Numbered from the stretch's first letter, positions 8,338 through 17,682 are shown. The stretch: 64,000 bases of DNA from Flexivirga oryzae (GCF_014190805.1 NZ_JACHVQ010000003.1:1-64000); one strand, 5' to 3'. Translations and numbers: made by a program. The notes: a model not told the origin generated them from the letters alone.

Positions 8338-8958
8338 GTGCAGGAACACACGCGATTCGACGACGAAGCGGCGACGTGGGACGACGACGCCGACCATGAG
8401 AGGCGGCAGGTCGCGGTGGCCCGGGCCATCGAGGACGCGGTGGACCTCGACCCGGGGATGCGCGCCCTGGATATCGGCGGCGGCACCGGGCGGCTGAGCA
8501 TCCTGCTCGCCGATCGGGTCGGCTCCGTGGTGGTCACGGATCCGTCGGCCGGGATGGTGCAGGTCGCGCAGCAGCGGATCGAGGCGGCACACCTCGGTGA
8601 CCGGTTGCACGCGGTGCGGGCGGACCTGTCGACCGGTCACCTCGACGGTCGGTATGACGTGGCGTGGAGCTCGATGGCGCTGCACCACGTGCACGACGTG
8701 GATGCGCTGTTGCGGTCCGTGGCAGGGCTTTTGGCTGACGGCGGACGGATCGCCATCGCCGATCTCGACGAGGACCCTGACGGCGCCCTGCATGCCGACA
8801 AACCCGACTTCGACGGACATCACGGATTCGCCCGGCCGGATCTCGCCGGGCGATTGACGCGTGCCGGCTTCACCGAGGTGGTCTTCGTCGACGCCACGAC
8901 CATCACCAAGAACGAGCGCGAGTTCGGGATCTTCCTGTGTACGGCGACCAAGGCGTAG
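8338..8958 (+). CDS. Class I SAM-dependent methyltransferase
   Basis: This 206-residue protein has the SAM-binding motif I ALDIGGGTGR near residues 40-49, an acidic strand end VVTDPS for ribose binding, and WSSMALHHVHD as motif IV, like UbiE/type 11 methyltransferases. The acceptor is not evident. The GTG start is chosen to keep the N-terminal sequence QEHTRFDDEAATWD, a block commonly found at the start of such enzymes (the DxxAxxWD pattern). It diverges from the DksA-like gene with only 55 bp between. Confidence 0.85.
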   Translation: MQEHTRFDDEAATWDDDADHERRQVAVARAIEDAVDLDPGMRALDIGGGTGRLSILLADRVGSVVVTDPSAGMVQVAQQRIEAAHLGDRLHAVRADLSTGHLDGRYDVAWSSMALHHVHDVDALLRSVAGLLADGGRIAIADLDEDPDGALHADKPDFDGHHGFARPDLAGRLTRAGFTEVVFVDATTITKNEREFGIFLCTATKA

Positions 8959-9011
8959 CGACGACTCCGGGACCCGACCGCGCAGGTGGTCCCTCACCCG
9001 AAGGGCGAAAA

Positions 9012-10151
9012 ATGCCAGGTGTGAAAGCCGACCCGATCGAGTTGCTGCGCGCTCGCACGAGCGAGAAATGGGTGACGTACCCCGACGACGTGCTGCCCCT
9101 GTTCGTCGCGGAGACCGACTACCCGATCGCGCCGGTGGTGGCGGAGGCGGTCATCGACCGGGTCCGAGCGTCCGACACCGGTTACGTGAGCGACGCATCC
9201 CCTGCGGCCCGGGCCTTTGCCGGGTTCGCGGGGCGCCGCTGGGACTGGGCCCTCGACCCCTCGCTCGTGCGGTGCACCACCGACGTCAGTGTCGCGATCG
9301 TCGAGGTGCTGCGCGTGTTGCTGGAGCCGGGGTCACGGGTGGCGATCATGCCGCCGGTGTATCCGCCCTTCTTCGGACTCGTCCCGGAGGCAGGGCACAC
9401 GACCTACGAGGTTCCACTGGTGGACCGGCGGATCGACCTCGCCGGGGTCGAAGCGGCGTTCGTGGACGGTGTGAAGGCTGTGCTCCTGTGCCATCCCCAC
9501 AACCCGATCGGCGTACCTCATCCGGCGGATGACCTGCGGGCGCTCGCCGAACTCGCCCGGGAGCACGGGGCGTTCGTCGTCAGCGACGAGATCCACGGGC
9601 CGCTGACGCACCCGGACGGTCACTTCGTGCCGTTCCTCGACACGTGCGCGGCCGCTCGCGAGGTCGGCGTCTGTGTCACGTCCGCGTCGAAGGGCTGGAA
9701 CATCGCCGGCTTCAAGTGCGCGATGATCGTCGCCGACGACCCGGCCGTGAACGCGCGCCTCGACCGGATGAGTGAGGAGGTGCTGTGGCGCACCAGCATC
9801 CTCGGAATGCACGCATCCGCAGCGGCATTCACGCATGGTGCGGAGTGGCTCGACGCGACCATCGCCGCCATGGTCGAGAGTCGGCGGCTGTTGACCAGCC
9901 TGCTGGCAGAGCACCTGCCGGAAGTCGACTACCGCGAACCCACCGCCAGCTACCTCGCCTGGCTCGATCTGCGAGCGCTGGCCGACGACCCGAACCCCGC
10001 CGCTCGGATCCTCACGGACGCGAAGGTCGCGCTGACCCCCGGACCGGACTTCGGCGCCCCGGGCGTCGGGCACGTCCGGCTCAACCTCGCGTGCTCGGCG
10101 GAGATGCTCACGGCCGCGGTCGAGCGGATCGCCACGACGTACCGATCCTGA
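9012..10151 (+). CDS. PatB/MalY-type aminotransferase (cystathionine beta-lyase-like)
   Basis: This 379-residue PLP-dependent fold type I enzyme has the usual blocks: CHPHNPIG, VVSDEIHGPL (Asp that contacts the pyridine nitrogen) and SASKGWNIAGFKCA, where the Lys forms the Schiff base. These sequences, including W and N after the Lys, are characteristic of the PatB/MalY branch, which cleaves cystathionine or cysteine conjugates (C-S beta-lyase). The N terminus EKWVTYPDDVLPLFVAETDY matches the usual start region. ATG is preceded by GAAGGGCG. It follows the methyltransferase by 53 bp and may be cotranscribed. Transport or other partners are not visible. Confidence 0.85.
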   Translation: MPGVKADPIELLRARTSEKWVTYPDDVLPLFVAETDYPIAPVVAEAVIDRVRASDTGYVSDASPAARAFAGFAGRRWDWALDPSLVRCTTDVSVAIVEVLRVLLEPGSRVAIMPPVYPPFFGLVPEAGHTTYEVPLVDRRIDLAGVEAAFVDGVKAVLLCHPHNPIGVPHPADDLRALAELAREHGAFVVSDEIHGPLTHPDGHFVPFLDTCAAAREVGVCVTSASKGWNIAGFKCAMIVADDPAVNARLDRMSEEVLWRTSILGMHASAAAFTHGAEWLDATIAAMVESRRLLTSLLAEHLPEVDYREPTASYLAWLDLRALADDPNPAARILTDAKVALTPGPDFGAPGVGHVRLNLACSAEMLTAAVERIATTYRS

Positions 10152-10203
10152 GCTGGACGTACCTGCAGCATGTCAGCGATGCGCGCTGCTCTACCGTCCG
10201 GTC

Positions 10204-10577
10204 ATGATCGACTTCTAGAACGCGTCCGTGATGAAGCTGGGCGAGATCAGCCCAACGGATGTACTCGACGACCTCGGCCCGCTCCTCATCGAGTCAGAGG
10301 CTGTCCTTCACGCCTTCCGGTGCGTGACTATGTCGTGTTCACCGACCGCCGACTCAACGCGGTGAATGTTCAGGGCATCACTGGAAAGAAGCGGGCCTAC
10401 ACCTCCTTGCCGTGGGCGAAAGTCCAGGCCTGGCCCGTGGAGACTGCAGGCAAACTCGACCTCGACTCGGAACTGGAACTTTGGTTCAGCGGACTCGGCA
10501 AGGTGCGGCTCGAGTTCAAGGGCAAGGTTGACATCCGGACAATCGGACAGCTGATCGGCTCGTACGCGCTTCGTTGA
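10204..10577 (+). pseudogene. Bacterial PH-domain protein, inactivated by a nonsense codon and a frameshift
   Basis: The first frame reads MIDF, a TAG stop, then NASVMKLGEISPTDVLDDLG and on to HAFR; the end is continued in a second frame as DYVVFTDRRLNAVNV...LPWAKVQAW...GQLIGSYALR. Joined, these make the small bacterial pleckstrin-homology domain protein (YvbH-like, about 123 residues) that is common in actinobacteria. In intact relatives, as I know them, codon 5 is Gln, so a CAG to TAG change is likely. The frame shifts near 10322, consistent with loss of one base (mod 3). Both lesions mean no full product is made unless by restart inside the gene. Confidence 0.8.
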
Positions 10578-10748
10578 CGGCGGGTGCGAATCGGTCAAGT
10601 CCTAGCGTCACTCCGCCCAGAATGACGCGGCACCTGGGCCACCCGCTCAAGCACGTGGGCGACCCATTGGGCGACCCAGTAACAACTCGGCCGGCTGGGC
10701 GCTGCATCGCGACAGCTTCACCGCAGTCGATGATGCGGACGCAGCTGG

Positions 10749-11756
10749 CTAGTCTGCATCCAGGCCGGGGCCGGGAAGCGTTCCCGGTTCAGCTTCGCGG
10801 ATGCCGGTCGCGGTGAACTTCCGATCCATCCGTCCGTCACCACGCTCGCGAACAGCCACTGTCGCCGCAACTTCAACCCAGTCGTCCACCTTCCAGCGGT
10901 GAAGGTCGGCGGGAGGCAACTCCGAAGCGTCAAACTGAACCAGTCCGTCCGCAGTCTCGATGGCCCAGCGCTGGCGACTGCTGATCGTCTGGAGCGGACC
11001 AATCAGCGTCTCCGGCTCTGCGTCCAGGCCACGTCCCTCCACGACCTCCCGGATGAACTTCGCCTTGGACGGGTCCACGCTCGCGCGTCGAGTCGGTTTG
11101 GCCGGTTCGCGCCAACTGACGTCGAGAGTGACATTGCTCTTGTCAATTGCCAGAGCCAGCGCATTTACCGCGCCACCGACCCTTGGCCCGAGCTCGCGCA
11201 ACTGCCGAGCAATCGCGTCGCCTGTCTCTGCGCCTTGGTCGACTCCGGCCGCCAGAAACTCCACCAGGCGCTCCGAGGCGCGGTCAGCGAGCGGACGCTG
11301 CGCCAGTTCCTCAGTAGTTGTTTGCCCGTGTGGCTCCGCCTCGTCCATAGGCGATTGCTTCGGCTCGACGACAAACACGACTGATCCCGGCTGCGGTGAC
11401 GCGGTGAGCATGAGCTGCGTTCGGAGGACGACCGACGCGGAGAACTTGCCCCGAACTGACTTGACGTCTTCTAGGGCGGCGCCGGTCGCCGTGACCGCCT
11501 TCTGCCAGGCGCTCGACAGGCTACCCACGTCGTCAAGGTTGGCGCTGTTCCCAACGACAGCAGAGCCAGTGAAGCGGAGAACGCCGGACGAGTGCAACGT
11601 GCGCGCGGTGCCGGCCTCGCGCCGAACGATCGCTTCGACGCCCAGCCTTGACAAGTCCTCAGGTTCGTAGCGTACGGCTGGATGTTCTTCCGTGAAGCGC
11701 TGCCGGAGGCTCGCAAGAAGGCCAGTGACGTCTGGCAGGTTGTCACTTGTAGCCAT
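10749..11756 (-). CDS. Protein of unknown function, partner of the upstream nucleotidyltransferase-like gene
   Basis: This 335-residue protein is not recognised. The N-terminal half (to about residue 130) looks like a compact alpha/beta domain; the middle (about 140-200) is charged and helical; the last 70 residues (WAIETADGLVQFD...DDWVEVAATVAV) read like a small beta-barrel. There is no membrane segment or signal peptide. It overlaps the end of the upstream nucleotidyltransferase-like gene by 14 bp, and its ATG is preceded by GGAGGTGATG within that gene, so the two are translationally coupled. This suggests one two-protein unit. The region lies next to other accessory genes, which hints at defence, but that is inference. 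Confidence 0.7.
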   Translation of the reverse strand: MATSDNLPDVTGLLASLRQRFTEEHPAVRYEPEDLSRLGVEAIVRREAGTARTLHSSGVLRFTGSAVVGNSANLDDVGSLSSAWQKAVTATGAALEDVKSVRGKFSASVVLRTQLMLTASPQPGSVVFVVEPKQSPMDEAEPHGQTTTEELAQRPLADRASERLVEFLAAGVDQGAETGDAIARQLRELGPRVGGAVNALALAIDKSNVTLDVSWREPAKPTRRASVDPSKAKFIREVVEGRGLDAEPETLIGPLQTISSRQRWAIETADGLVQFDASELPPADLHRWKVDDWVEVAATVAVRERGDGRMDRKFTATGIREAEPGTLPGPGLDAD

Positions 11757-12270
11757 CAATCATCACCTCCACGTAGCCGCGTCGTGGAATCGACTCCCGC
11801 CGGGCGTCGGAGTCCTTAGCCCGTACCCATAGATCATCCCAGTAACCACGCAAAGCGTAGTAGTCCGTTCCGGGTTCTGGGTTTGCTCCGGACGAAGGGC
11901 ACCAGCGCAAGATGTACGAGTCCACGTTCAGCCCGAGCGAGTCCTTCGCGCCGTTACCGCCTGCCAACAACTCAACAATCGACCAGTCCTGTGGCCGCTG
12001 GCGCACCGCTTGCAAATCGGCCGCCTCCACCACGAACACTGAGTCGATATCACCTGGCACGAGCTTTGACGAGAGGAAACTGCCCGACAGCCAGGCAGCA
12101 GGAACGGTGCCGACCAGCTGCTTGAGCAGCGACAACGCCTTGAGCCAGTCGCGCCAAATCGCGGCGCGCTCCGGACCGCGCCCGGCCACGAACGCCGCCT
12201 CCACCTCCGCCGGGCTGCATGCCCAGCGTCCATGCGGCAAGTAGTCCCCCTGTAGCGCAGGCAGCCCCAC
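11743..12270 (-). CDS. Nucleotidyltransferase-fold protein (DUF6932-like)
   Basis: This 175-residue protein has AAWLSGSFLSSK then PGDIDSVFVVE, which fits the polymerase-beta nucleotidyltransferase pattern: a GS motif (about residues 63-64) followed by Asp-x-Asp (74 and 76) as metal ligands. I recall this arrangement from the DUF6932 family. The C-terminal third contains conserved-looking YYALRGYWDDLWVR. The GTG start is chosen because GGGAGGGG lies seven bases upstream and because homology-like sequence (LPALQGDYLPHG) begins right there; longer versions would include atypical sequence. It is the first gene of a two-gene unit. Toxin, tRNA-modifying or signalling activity is possible but not shown. 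Confidence 0.7.
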   Translation of the reverse strand: MGLPALQGDYLPHGRWACSPAEVEAAFVAGRGPERAAIWRDWLKALSLLKQLVGTVPAAWLSGSFLSSKLVPGDIDSVFVVEAADLQAVRQRPQDWSIVELLAGGNGAKDSLGLNVDSYILRWCPSSGANPEPGTDYYALRGYWDDLWVRAKDSDARRESIPRRGYVEVMIDGYK

Positions 12271-12945
12271 GGTCGCCCCTCCCGAATGCCAAACGAACCG
12301 ACGATACGAGCCACACATTGCCACCGATTCCGTGCGTCTGTTGGCGAAACGCGCCGTGTTGAAATCATCGCGGTCGTGTCGTATGCCCAGTCCGCGTCGT
12401 CCTCGCCGGCCACCTTGGCCCGGGAAGACTCCACGTAGTCCGGCCATAGTCCGTACCGGACCTGAGGACATCATGCAGCCCTCAGCCCTACGTCGTCGTG
12501 ACCCCCATTGGCCATCCGGTACCACGCATCGCGTTCGAACATCAGTCGCCCCCTCAGCCGGATCACTCACACACCGAATCTACGGACGGTCACCGACAAC
12601 CACGCGCAAGCGGCTATTGAGATCCAAGGCATGATGTCCGTGCTCTGGCGGCGGCGAAGATGTACCACCGTGGTCCAACTGCGTCGGCCTCGCAGCCAAG
12701 CAAGCGTGAACACTGTCGCCGACAAACCCCAGGCTGCCGAGCGGCCATTGATCTACCCCGGCCGCCGTCGGGCGCGTCTTTCCGCCGCGGGTGATGGCCC
12801 GTGCTCCCCATGCTGCGCGGAGGCGTTCTGTCCCCGATGGGTCGGTGGAGCGAGCCCATCCTACGGCCGAAGCGTTTCAGCGGAATCAGCCTCACATCGT
12901 GCGGTGGCGTCCTAGCCTGGCGGCGAGACGTTTAGGGAGGGTCTG
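12271..12945. other. 675-bp gap without a convincing gene; possible gene relic
   Basis: No frame here has a convincing start, ribosome binding site and family resemblance. On the minus strand around 12370-12465 a stretch reads RYGLWPDYVESSRAKVAGED and continues DDADWAYDTTAM, with coding-like composition but bounded by a stop and by unrelated sequence, so it may be the remains of a lost gene. The divergent promoters for the nucleotidyltransferase gene and the coiled-coil gene should also lie here, but I cannot place them. Confidence 0.5.
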
Positions 12946-14223
12946 ATGGCCAAGAGGAGAGGGTTCTTCGCAGAACTGCAGCGGCAGTCGGCGCAGGCTG
13001 AGAGGCAACGGCGACAGGCTGAGGTGCACGCTGCGCGAATGCGCGCCCAGAATCTGCGCCTGCAACAGCAGGCGGCCCGGGAGGCAGAGCGCCAGGCGCG
13101 GCAGAACGCGCGTGCGCACGAGTCGCTGGTGCGGCAACTCGCTGCCGAGGAAAAACGTCGGCATCAGCAGGAGCAACAGGACGAAACTGCGGCCCGCAAT
13201 CGCGAACTGGCAGAGCGAACGAACTCAATCGAAGGCCTCTTCTCCACGAGGATCGAACACCTGGCACCGGTGGACCGGTCCCGGTTCCATGTCGAGCCAG
13301 CCCATCCACCGTTTGCGTCGAAGCATGACCGGATCGTCGCTCCGCCCCCGGCACCGCAACTGCCGCCCGAGCCAAGATTCACACCGCCCCCACCGCCGCA
13401 GGGCATGAGCGCCCGGTTCGGCGGGGCGAAGAAGCACGCCGAAGAGGTCGCACGACTTCAGGCGTTGCACAACACCATCCACGCGAATTGGGACCAGCAG
13501 CGGTCGGCATTGCTAGGTGAGCACGCGCACCGCATGGCCGAGCACGAACAAGCCGAGGCCGCGCGGAAGCAGCGGCTGAACTTTGACCGGATGAAGTACC
13601 AGTCGGAGTGTGAGCAGCGGGTCGCACAGGTGGAGGAGACCAACCGGCACGCCGACGAGATGCTCGACGCCTACGACCAGGGCCATCCGGCGGCGGTCCG
13701 CGACCTCATCGAGGTCTGCCTGGGATTGTCGTCCTGGCCAGATTTCATGCCCGATGACCAGATGGAGATCGACTACGCGGCGGACGATCAGGAACTCATG
13801 ATCGTCCACACTCTGCCGTCGCCGGATGTTGTTCCGGCCGTGCGTGAGTACAAGTACCGGCCGACCACGGACGAGATCGCGTCAACGAAACTGCCTGTCA
13901 CGGAACGCAAGCGGCTCTACCGCGGATTCATTGCGTCGGCTGCTGCCCGCACCATCGCCGAGGTCTTCACCCACGACACAGCACGACACATTGCGTCCAT
14001 CTCCTACCGCGGCGTCATCGAAGGAATCGACCCCGCCACCGGCCAGGACACCACCATCACTCTGGTGGCGGTCGCCACAGACCGCGAACGGTTCAGCCAG
14101 CTCGAACTGACACGAGTCGACCCGGAGGCGATGCTCAAACACCTCGGAGCAGTCATGTCGAAATCACCGCTGGATATGCGACCCGCACCCACTGCCGGCG
14201 GCGTCCGCACCGTCGGCCGCTGA
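12946..14223 (+). CDS. Coiled-coil protein of unknown function, upstream of a T5orf172 protein
   Basis: This 425-residue protein begins with about 95 residues of charged, Gln/Arg/Glu-rich coiled coil, then a Pro-rich linker (APPPAPQLPPEP...PPPPPQG, about 128-150), a second coiled coil (about 158-245), and a C-terminal globular domain that contains TKLPVTERKRLYRGFI and IASISYRGVIEGIDPATGQD. The C-terminal part looks like a conserved alpha/beta domain, but I do not recognise it. ATG is preceded by GGGAGGG. The next gene begins five bases after the stop, so the two are very likely one operon and may act together. No catalytic motif is evident. Confidence 0.75.
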   Translation: MAKRRGFFAELQRQSAQAERQRRQAEVHAARMRAQNLRLQQQAAREAERQARQNARAHESLVRQLAAEEKRRHQQEQQDETAARNRELAERTNSIEGLFSTRIEHLAPVDRSRFHVEPAHPPFASKHDRIVAPPPAPQLPPEPRFTPPPPPQGMSARFGGAKKHAEEVARLQALHNTIHANWDQQRSALLGEHAHRMAEHEQAEAARKQRLNFDRMKYQSECEQRVAQVEETNRHADEMLDAYDQGHPAAVRDLIEVCLGLSSWPDFMPDDQMEIDYAADDQELMIVHTLPSPDVVPAVREYKYRPTTDEIASTKLPVTERKRLYRGFIASAAARTIAEVFTHDTARHIASISYRGVIEGIDPATGQDTTITLVAVATDRERFSQLELTRVDPEAMLKHLGAVMSKSPLDMRPAPTAGGVRTVGR

Positions 14224-14227
14224 TGCT

Positions 14228-15733
14228 ATGACCGCACACGTGTTCAACCCGCCACCTGGGTGGCCCACTCCCCCACCCGGCTGGGCTCCTCCCGCGGGAT
14301 GGCAACCAAATCCCGCATGGCCACCGCCGCCACCAGGCTGGAAGCTATGGACTCCAACCGTCCCGGCACAAGCACCTGTGGACACCGCGGCAGAGGCACC
14401 TGACGCGGAAGAATCGATCGCGCACTCGACCTCAGAAATGGTCTCGGCGCAGGATCAACTGGTGGAGTTGGAAGCGGAGATCCGCGACCGGACCATCCGC
14501 CTCAAAGGTCTCGAGAAACAGATCCGGCGGGCGACACAGGAACTTGCCAGCGCCACCACCGCAGGCGCGCATCCAGTGGCCACGCCACAGGCTCCGCCTG
14601 AACCCGCAACCACCGACCTCGGTTCAGCCGGTTCAGAGCTCCGCGCACTTGAGGCCGAAATCGCCAAGCGCAGAACAGAACTCGTCGAATTCGATGACCA
14701 ACTGATGCTGCAACGCGTCGGCGTCTATTACTACCGGCACCCGCTGGACAACTCCCCCCAGTACAAACAAGCCCTGGACGAACTTCGTGAACAGATCAAG
14801 GACGCCATCAAACAGGGCGACGCAGTCATCGCCTCCGACTCGTTCGTCTTCAACAACTCCCTGGCCCAAGGCCGCAAGATGGTCGCCGACTACGCGAAAC
14901 TGGTGTTGCGAGCCTTCAACGCCGAAGCGGACGCCGCCGTGCGATCACTGCGAGCCGGCGGACTGGAGAACGCGCAAGCACGCTTGCAGCGGTCCGCCGA
15001 TGCGATCGCCCGGCTTGGCCGGCTGATGGAGATACGTGTCGCCGACTCCTACCTCACCCTCCGCAAAACCGAGCTCGAACTCACCTCGGACTACCTGATG
15101 AAGGTCCAGCAGGAGAAGGAAGCAGAACGCGACGAACGTGCCCGGCTGCGCGAAGAACGACTCGCCGAGAAAGAACTGGCCGCCGAGCGGGAACGCCTCA
15201 ACAAGGAACACAGCCACTACAGCAACGTCTACCAAGAGCTCATCGCCCAAGGACGCACCGAAGAAGCCGAACAGATCCGCGAACGCATCACCGCCATCGG
15301 CGCCGCCATCGAACACAACGACTACCGGGCCGCGAACATCCGCGCCGGATTCGTTTACGTCATCAGCAATGTCGGTGCGTTCGGAACCAACGTCGTCAAA
15401 ATCGGCCTGACCAGGCGTCTCGAACCAATGGACCGGGTCCGTGAACTCGGCGACGCATCCGTGCCCTTCCCGTTCGACGTGCACATCCTGTACTTCTCCG
15501 ACGACGCCGTCACCCTCGAGACGCAACTGCATCAGGCGTTCGCGGACCGCAAGCTCAACAATGTCAACCTGCGCCGAGAATTCTTCTTCGCCACACCTGC
15601 AGAGGTGAAGGCCGAACTCGAGAAAAACGTCGGATCGCTACTGGAGTACGTCGACTCCCCCGTCTCCGAGCAGTTCCTACAAAGCCTCAGTGCCTGGCCG
15701 CGCAATGTTGAACGCTTCGCGACAGGGATGTAG
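14228..15733 (+). CDS. DUF4041/T5orf172-type protein with C-terminal GIY-YIG-like domain
   Basis: This 501-residue protein has a Pro/Trp-rich N terminus (repeats of PPGW, residues 8-40), then coiled coil (about 60-110), a helical DUF4041-like region (about 150-370, ending in long coiled coil), and a C-terminal T5orf172/MUG113 domain from about residue 373: FVYVISN, KIGLTRR, DRVRELG, LETQLHQAF and RREFFF. This domain is a GIY-YIG nuclease relative; Tyr, Arg (in DRVREL) and Glu (in LETQLH) match the expected catalytic positions. Such proteins are common in phages and defence regions. It follows a coiled-coil protein by four bases. Nuclease action on DNA or RNA is predicted from family only. Confidence 0.8.
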   Translation: MTAHVFNPPPGWPTPPPGWAPPAGWQPNPAWPPPPPGWKLWTPTVPAQAPVDTAAEAPDAEESIAHSTSEMVSAQDQLVELEAEIRDRTIRLKGLEKQIRRATQELASATTAGAHPVATPQAPPEPATTDLGSAGSELRALEAEIAKRRTELVEFDDQLMLQRVGVYYYRHPLDNSPQYKQALDELREQIKDAIKQGDAVIASDSFVFNNSLAQGRKMVADYAKLVLRAFNAEADAAVRSLRAGGLENAQARLQRSADAIARLGRLMEIRVADSYLTLRKTELELTSDYLMKVQQEKEAERDERARLREERLAEKELAAERERLNKEHSHYSNVYQELIAQGRTEEAEQIRERITAIGAAIEHNDYRAANIRAGFVYVISNVGAFGTNVVKIGLTRRLEPMDRVRELGDASVPFPFDVHILYFSDDAVTLETQLHQAFADRKLNNVNLRREFFFATPAEVKAELEKNVGSLLEYVDSPVSEQFLQSLSAWPRNVERFATGM

Positions 15734-16045
15734 GCGTCCTAGTCTGTCCTTGCAGTCGATCTTCCCAACATTCGCTGAACGCCTCGGGGCAGGGTGACCT
15801 GGCACGCGTTAAGAACGCATGCGATGGCAGCGAGATCTTGGTCCGCGCCTGACATGTTGGTTACGCGGCACATCAAGCTCCGATTCGGCGAGACGACAAA
15901 ACAACCCGCCTTGCCGTTTCATGCGTCCATCGCCTGCTTGCCATTCGCGCCGACAACTACACGCAAAATATTGCTCATCCAGCGAACATAGAGTCGGTCA
16001 CCGCACAACTGTGGCAGGACGGCGCTGAGCCGACTTCGATCGGTT
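15734..16045. other. 312-bp convergent gap, nothing recognised
   Basis: This stretch between two convergent genes has a lower GC content than its surroundings. I see no credible coding frame, no clear stem-loop with a U-tract and no repeat shared with other parts of the window. Confidence 0.5.
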
Positions 16046-17524
16046 TCAAGCGGGCCAGATCCGTTCGAGGAGCTGAGTCAGCGGTCCGGTTGGGTGGACG
16101 TACCGGAAAATGGTGTCTGAGGCAACAGCCAATTCGGCGACCCCGATCAACCCGTCGATCAGCACGCGATGCGCGAGATCGGTCCCTCGGTCGGACGCTT
16201 GACGGATCTCGGCTGTCCACCGCTCCTTAGCGTCCTGAACAATCGACTCTCTCTCCTCGGGAGAGAGTTGCTCCGAATCGAAATCGGACAAGTCATTCAG
16301 ATCAATGCGTCCAATGCGTTGTTGAATCCCGACCCGGGCGATCAGATCCACATCCGTCAGACTGATCGCGACGCGCGACGCTGGATCCGCTAGGAGCGGA
16401 TCAATATCCGCCAGCGTCCACCGAATCCGCCGCCGTGATGCCACGCGTACCACTCGCCAGGGAGCCGCGCGAGCGATCCGGGTCTCGTCCCGAACCGACG
16501 TCGAATCCAAATGCGCTCGCAGTCTTGCGAGCGGCACGTCATCCGTCGCATTGGAAGTTCCGATCCTTGTGCGGTGGTTCCACATCGGCCGGGCGGAGCG
16601 AAAGTCGGCAGGCATACCCAGCACCCGACGCAGTTTTATCTCCTCGCACCGGGATTGCCGCTCGGCATCCGATTGCGCATCAACCAGTGCCACGTACCAC
16701 CTGCGGTGGGCGCGGTCGAGCAGATCGTCCAACTCGTCGAGCGCAATCGCTATCTCGATTTGTCGGTCGGCAAGGCTGGCCGAGGCGAGCATCGCTTCGT
16801 TCCTGCGCCACGATTGGTGGCCGATGGCACGCGCGCCGCGTAACCGGCTGAATGAGAACGTCAACACCGCCACGCCAGCCGCGATAACGGGTACCGCGGA
16901 CAAACTCAGCCAGTTCTCGTGATCTGTTAGAAGGCGCCGGATCCAGCCGTCCAGGCTGTCTGCACCAGGAGCTCCCATGGCCCACCAAGTCGCCGCGAGC
17001 GTGAGGACTCCCCACAGCGACGTCAGCAGGTACTTCACGACCAAGACCGGCCAGCGCAGCGCGCCTAACAAACGAAACAGTAGCCGGGCACGGCGAGAAC
17101 CTGGCCCACTCTTGGTGAATGGCGACGGGCTGCCCGCAGGAGTCGGCGACGTACCCACCCCGGAACGGGATTGGGCCGCGCTTGCCCACCGGTCGAATTT
17201 CACATAATTCGCGACCAAGCGTTCCGTGGCCTCCAGATCCAAGCCTCGGGTCGCCCGACGAATCGCCCGTTTGGCCCGGCGCCGCAGGCCGAGACAGAGG
17301 TAGTACAGCAGGAATCCCAGAACACTCAGGCCGACTGTGGTCACCACGCTGCCGACGAACCACGTCCATACCGGGACGAGCTCCTCCGGCACCCCTGTCC
17401 GACCCCGATACGCCAGACGGTATCCGGTTGTGACGACATCACAGCTAGCCTGCAGGAACTGCGATACCCCGTAACCCTGAGACACGCAAATAGCATGCCC
17501 GTTAGCACCGACACCGACGGTCAT
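16046..17524 (-). CDS. Membrane protein of unknown function with three predicted transmembrane segments
   Basis: This 492-residue protein is not recognised. Hydrophobic segments lie at about 50-76 (WTWFVGSVVTTVGLSVLGFL), 155-190 (including a Trp-rich LLTSLWGVLTLAATWWAM) and 208-230. A basic region with a Ser/Pro/Gly linker separates the first two, and the last 250 residues are soluble, charged and helical, without a recognisable catalytic motif. The ATG has no obvious ribosome binding site, so the start is uncertain. It stands alone between a convergent accessory gene pair and IS debris. Confidence 0.65.
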   Translation of the reverse strand: MTVGVGANGHAICVSQGYGVSQFLQASCDVVTTGYRLAYRGRTGVPEELVPVWTWFVGSVVTTVGLSVLGFLLYYLCLGLRRRAKRAIRRATRGLDLEATERLVANYVKFDRWASAAQSRSGVGTSPTPAGSPSPFTKSGPGSRRARLLFRLLGALRWPVLVVKYLLTSLWGVLTLAATWWAMGAPGADSLDGWIRRLLTDHENWLSLSAVPVIAAGVAVLTFSFSRLRGARAIGHQSWRRNEAMLASASLADRQIEIAIALDELDDLLDRAHRRWYVALVDAQSDAERQSRCEEIKLRRVLGMPADFRSARPMWNHRTRIGTSNATDDVPLARLRAHLDSTSVRDETRIARAAPWRVVRVASRRRIRWTLADIDPLLADPASRVAISLTDVDLIARVGIQQRIGRIDLNDLSDFDSEQLSPEERESIVQDAKERWTAEIRQASDRGTDLAHRVLIDGLIGVAELAVASDTIFRYVHPTGPLTQLLERIWPA

Positions 17525-17682
17525 TTGCCCGCGGAGCTTGGATTCAAACGGCGCTAGAGCCGAGCGCCGGGAAAGGTCACGCCACTCACCGCGTCGTCGA
17601 GGAACGTCACCCTTTGACGCTCACGTTCGACTACCCGGAGAGCACGAAATGCCCGGAAATCGGCGGAATCCGAATCTTCGGG

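Noticed and set aside
12370..12465. Short minus-strand coding-like stretch upstream of the nucleotidyltransferase gene
   Set aside because: Too short, bounded by a stop and unrelated sequence and with no family match; kept only as a possible relic in the gap description.
11743..12570. Longer version of the nucleotidyltransferase gene starting at 12570
   Set aside because: The added 100 residues are Arg/Gly-rich and unlike a protein domain, whereas the GTG at 12270 has a strong ribosome binding site and the family-like sequence starts there.
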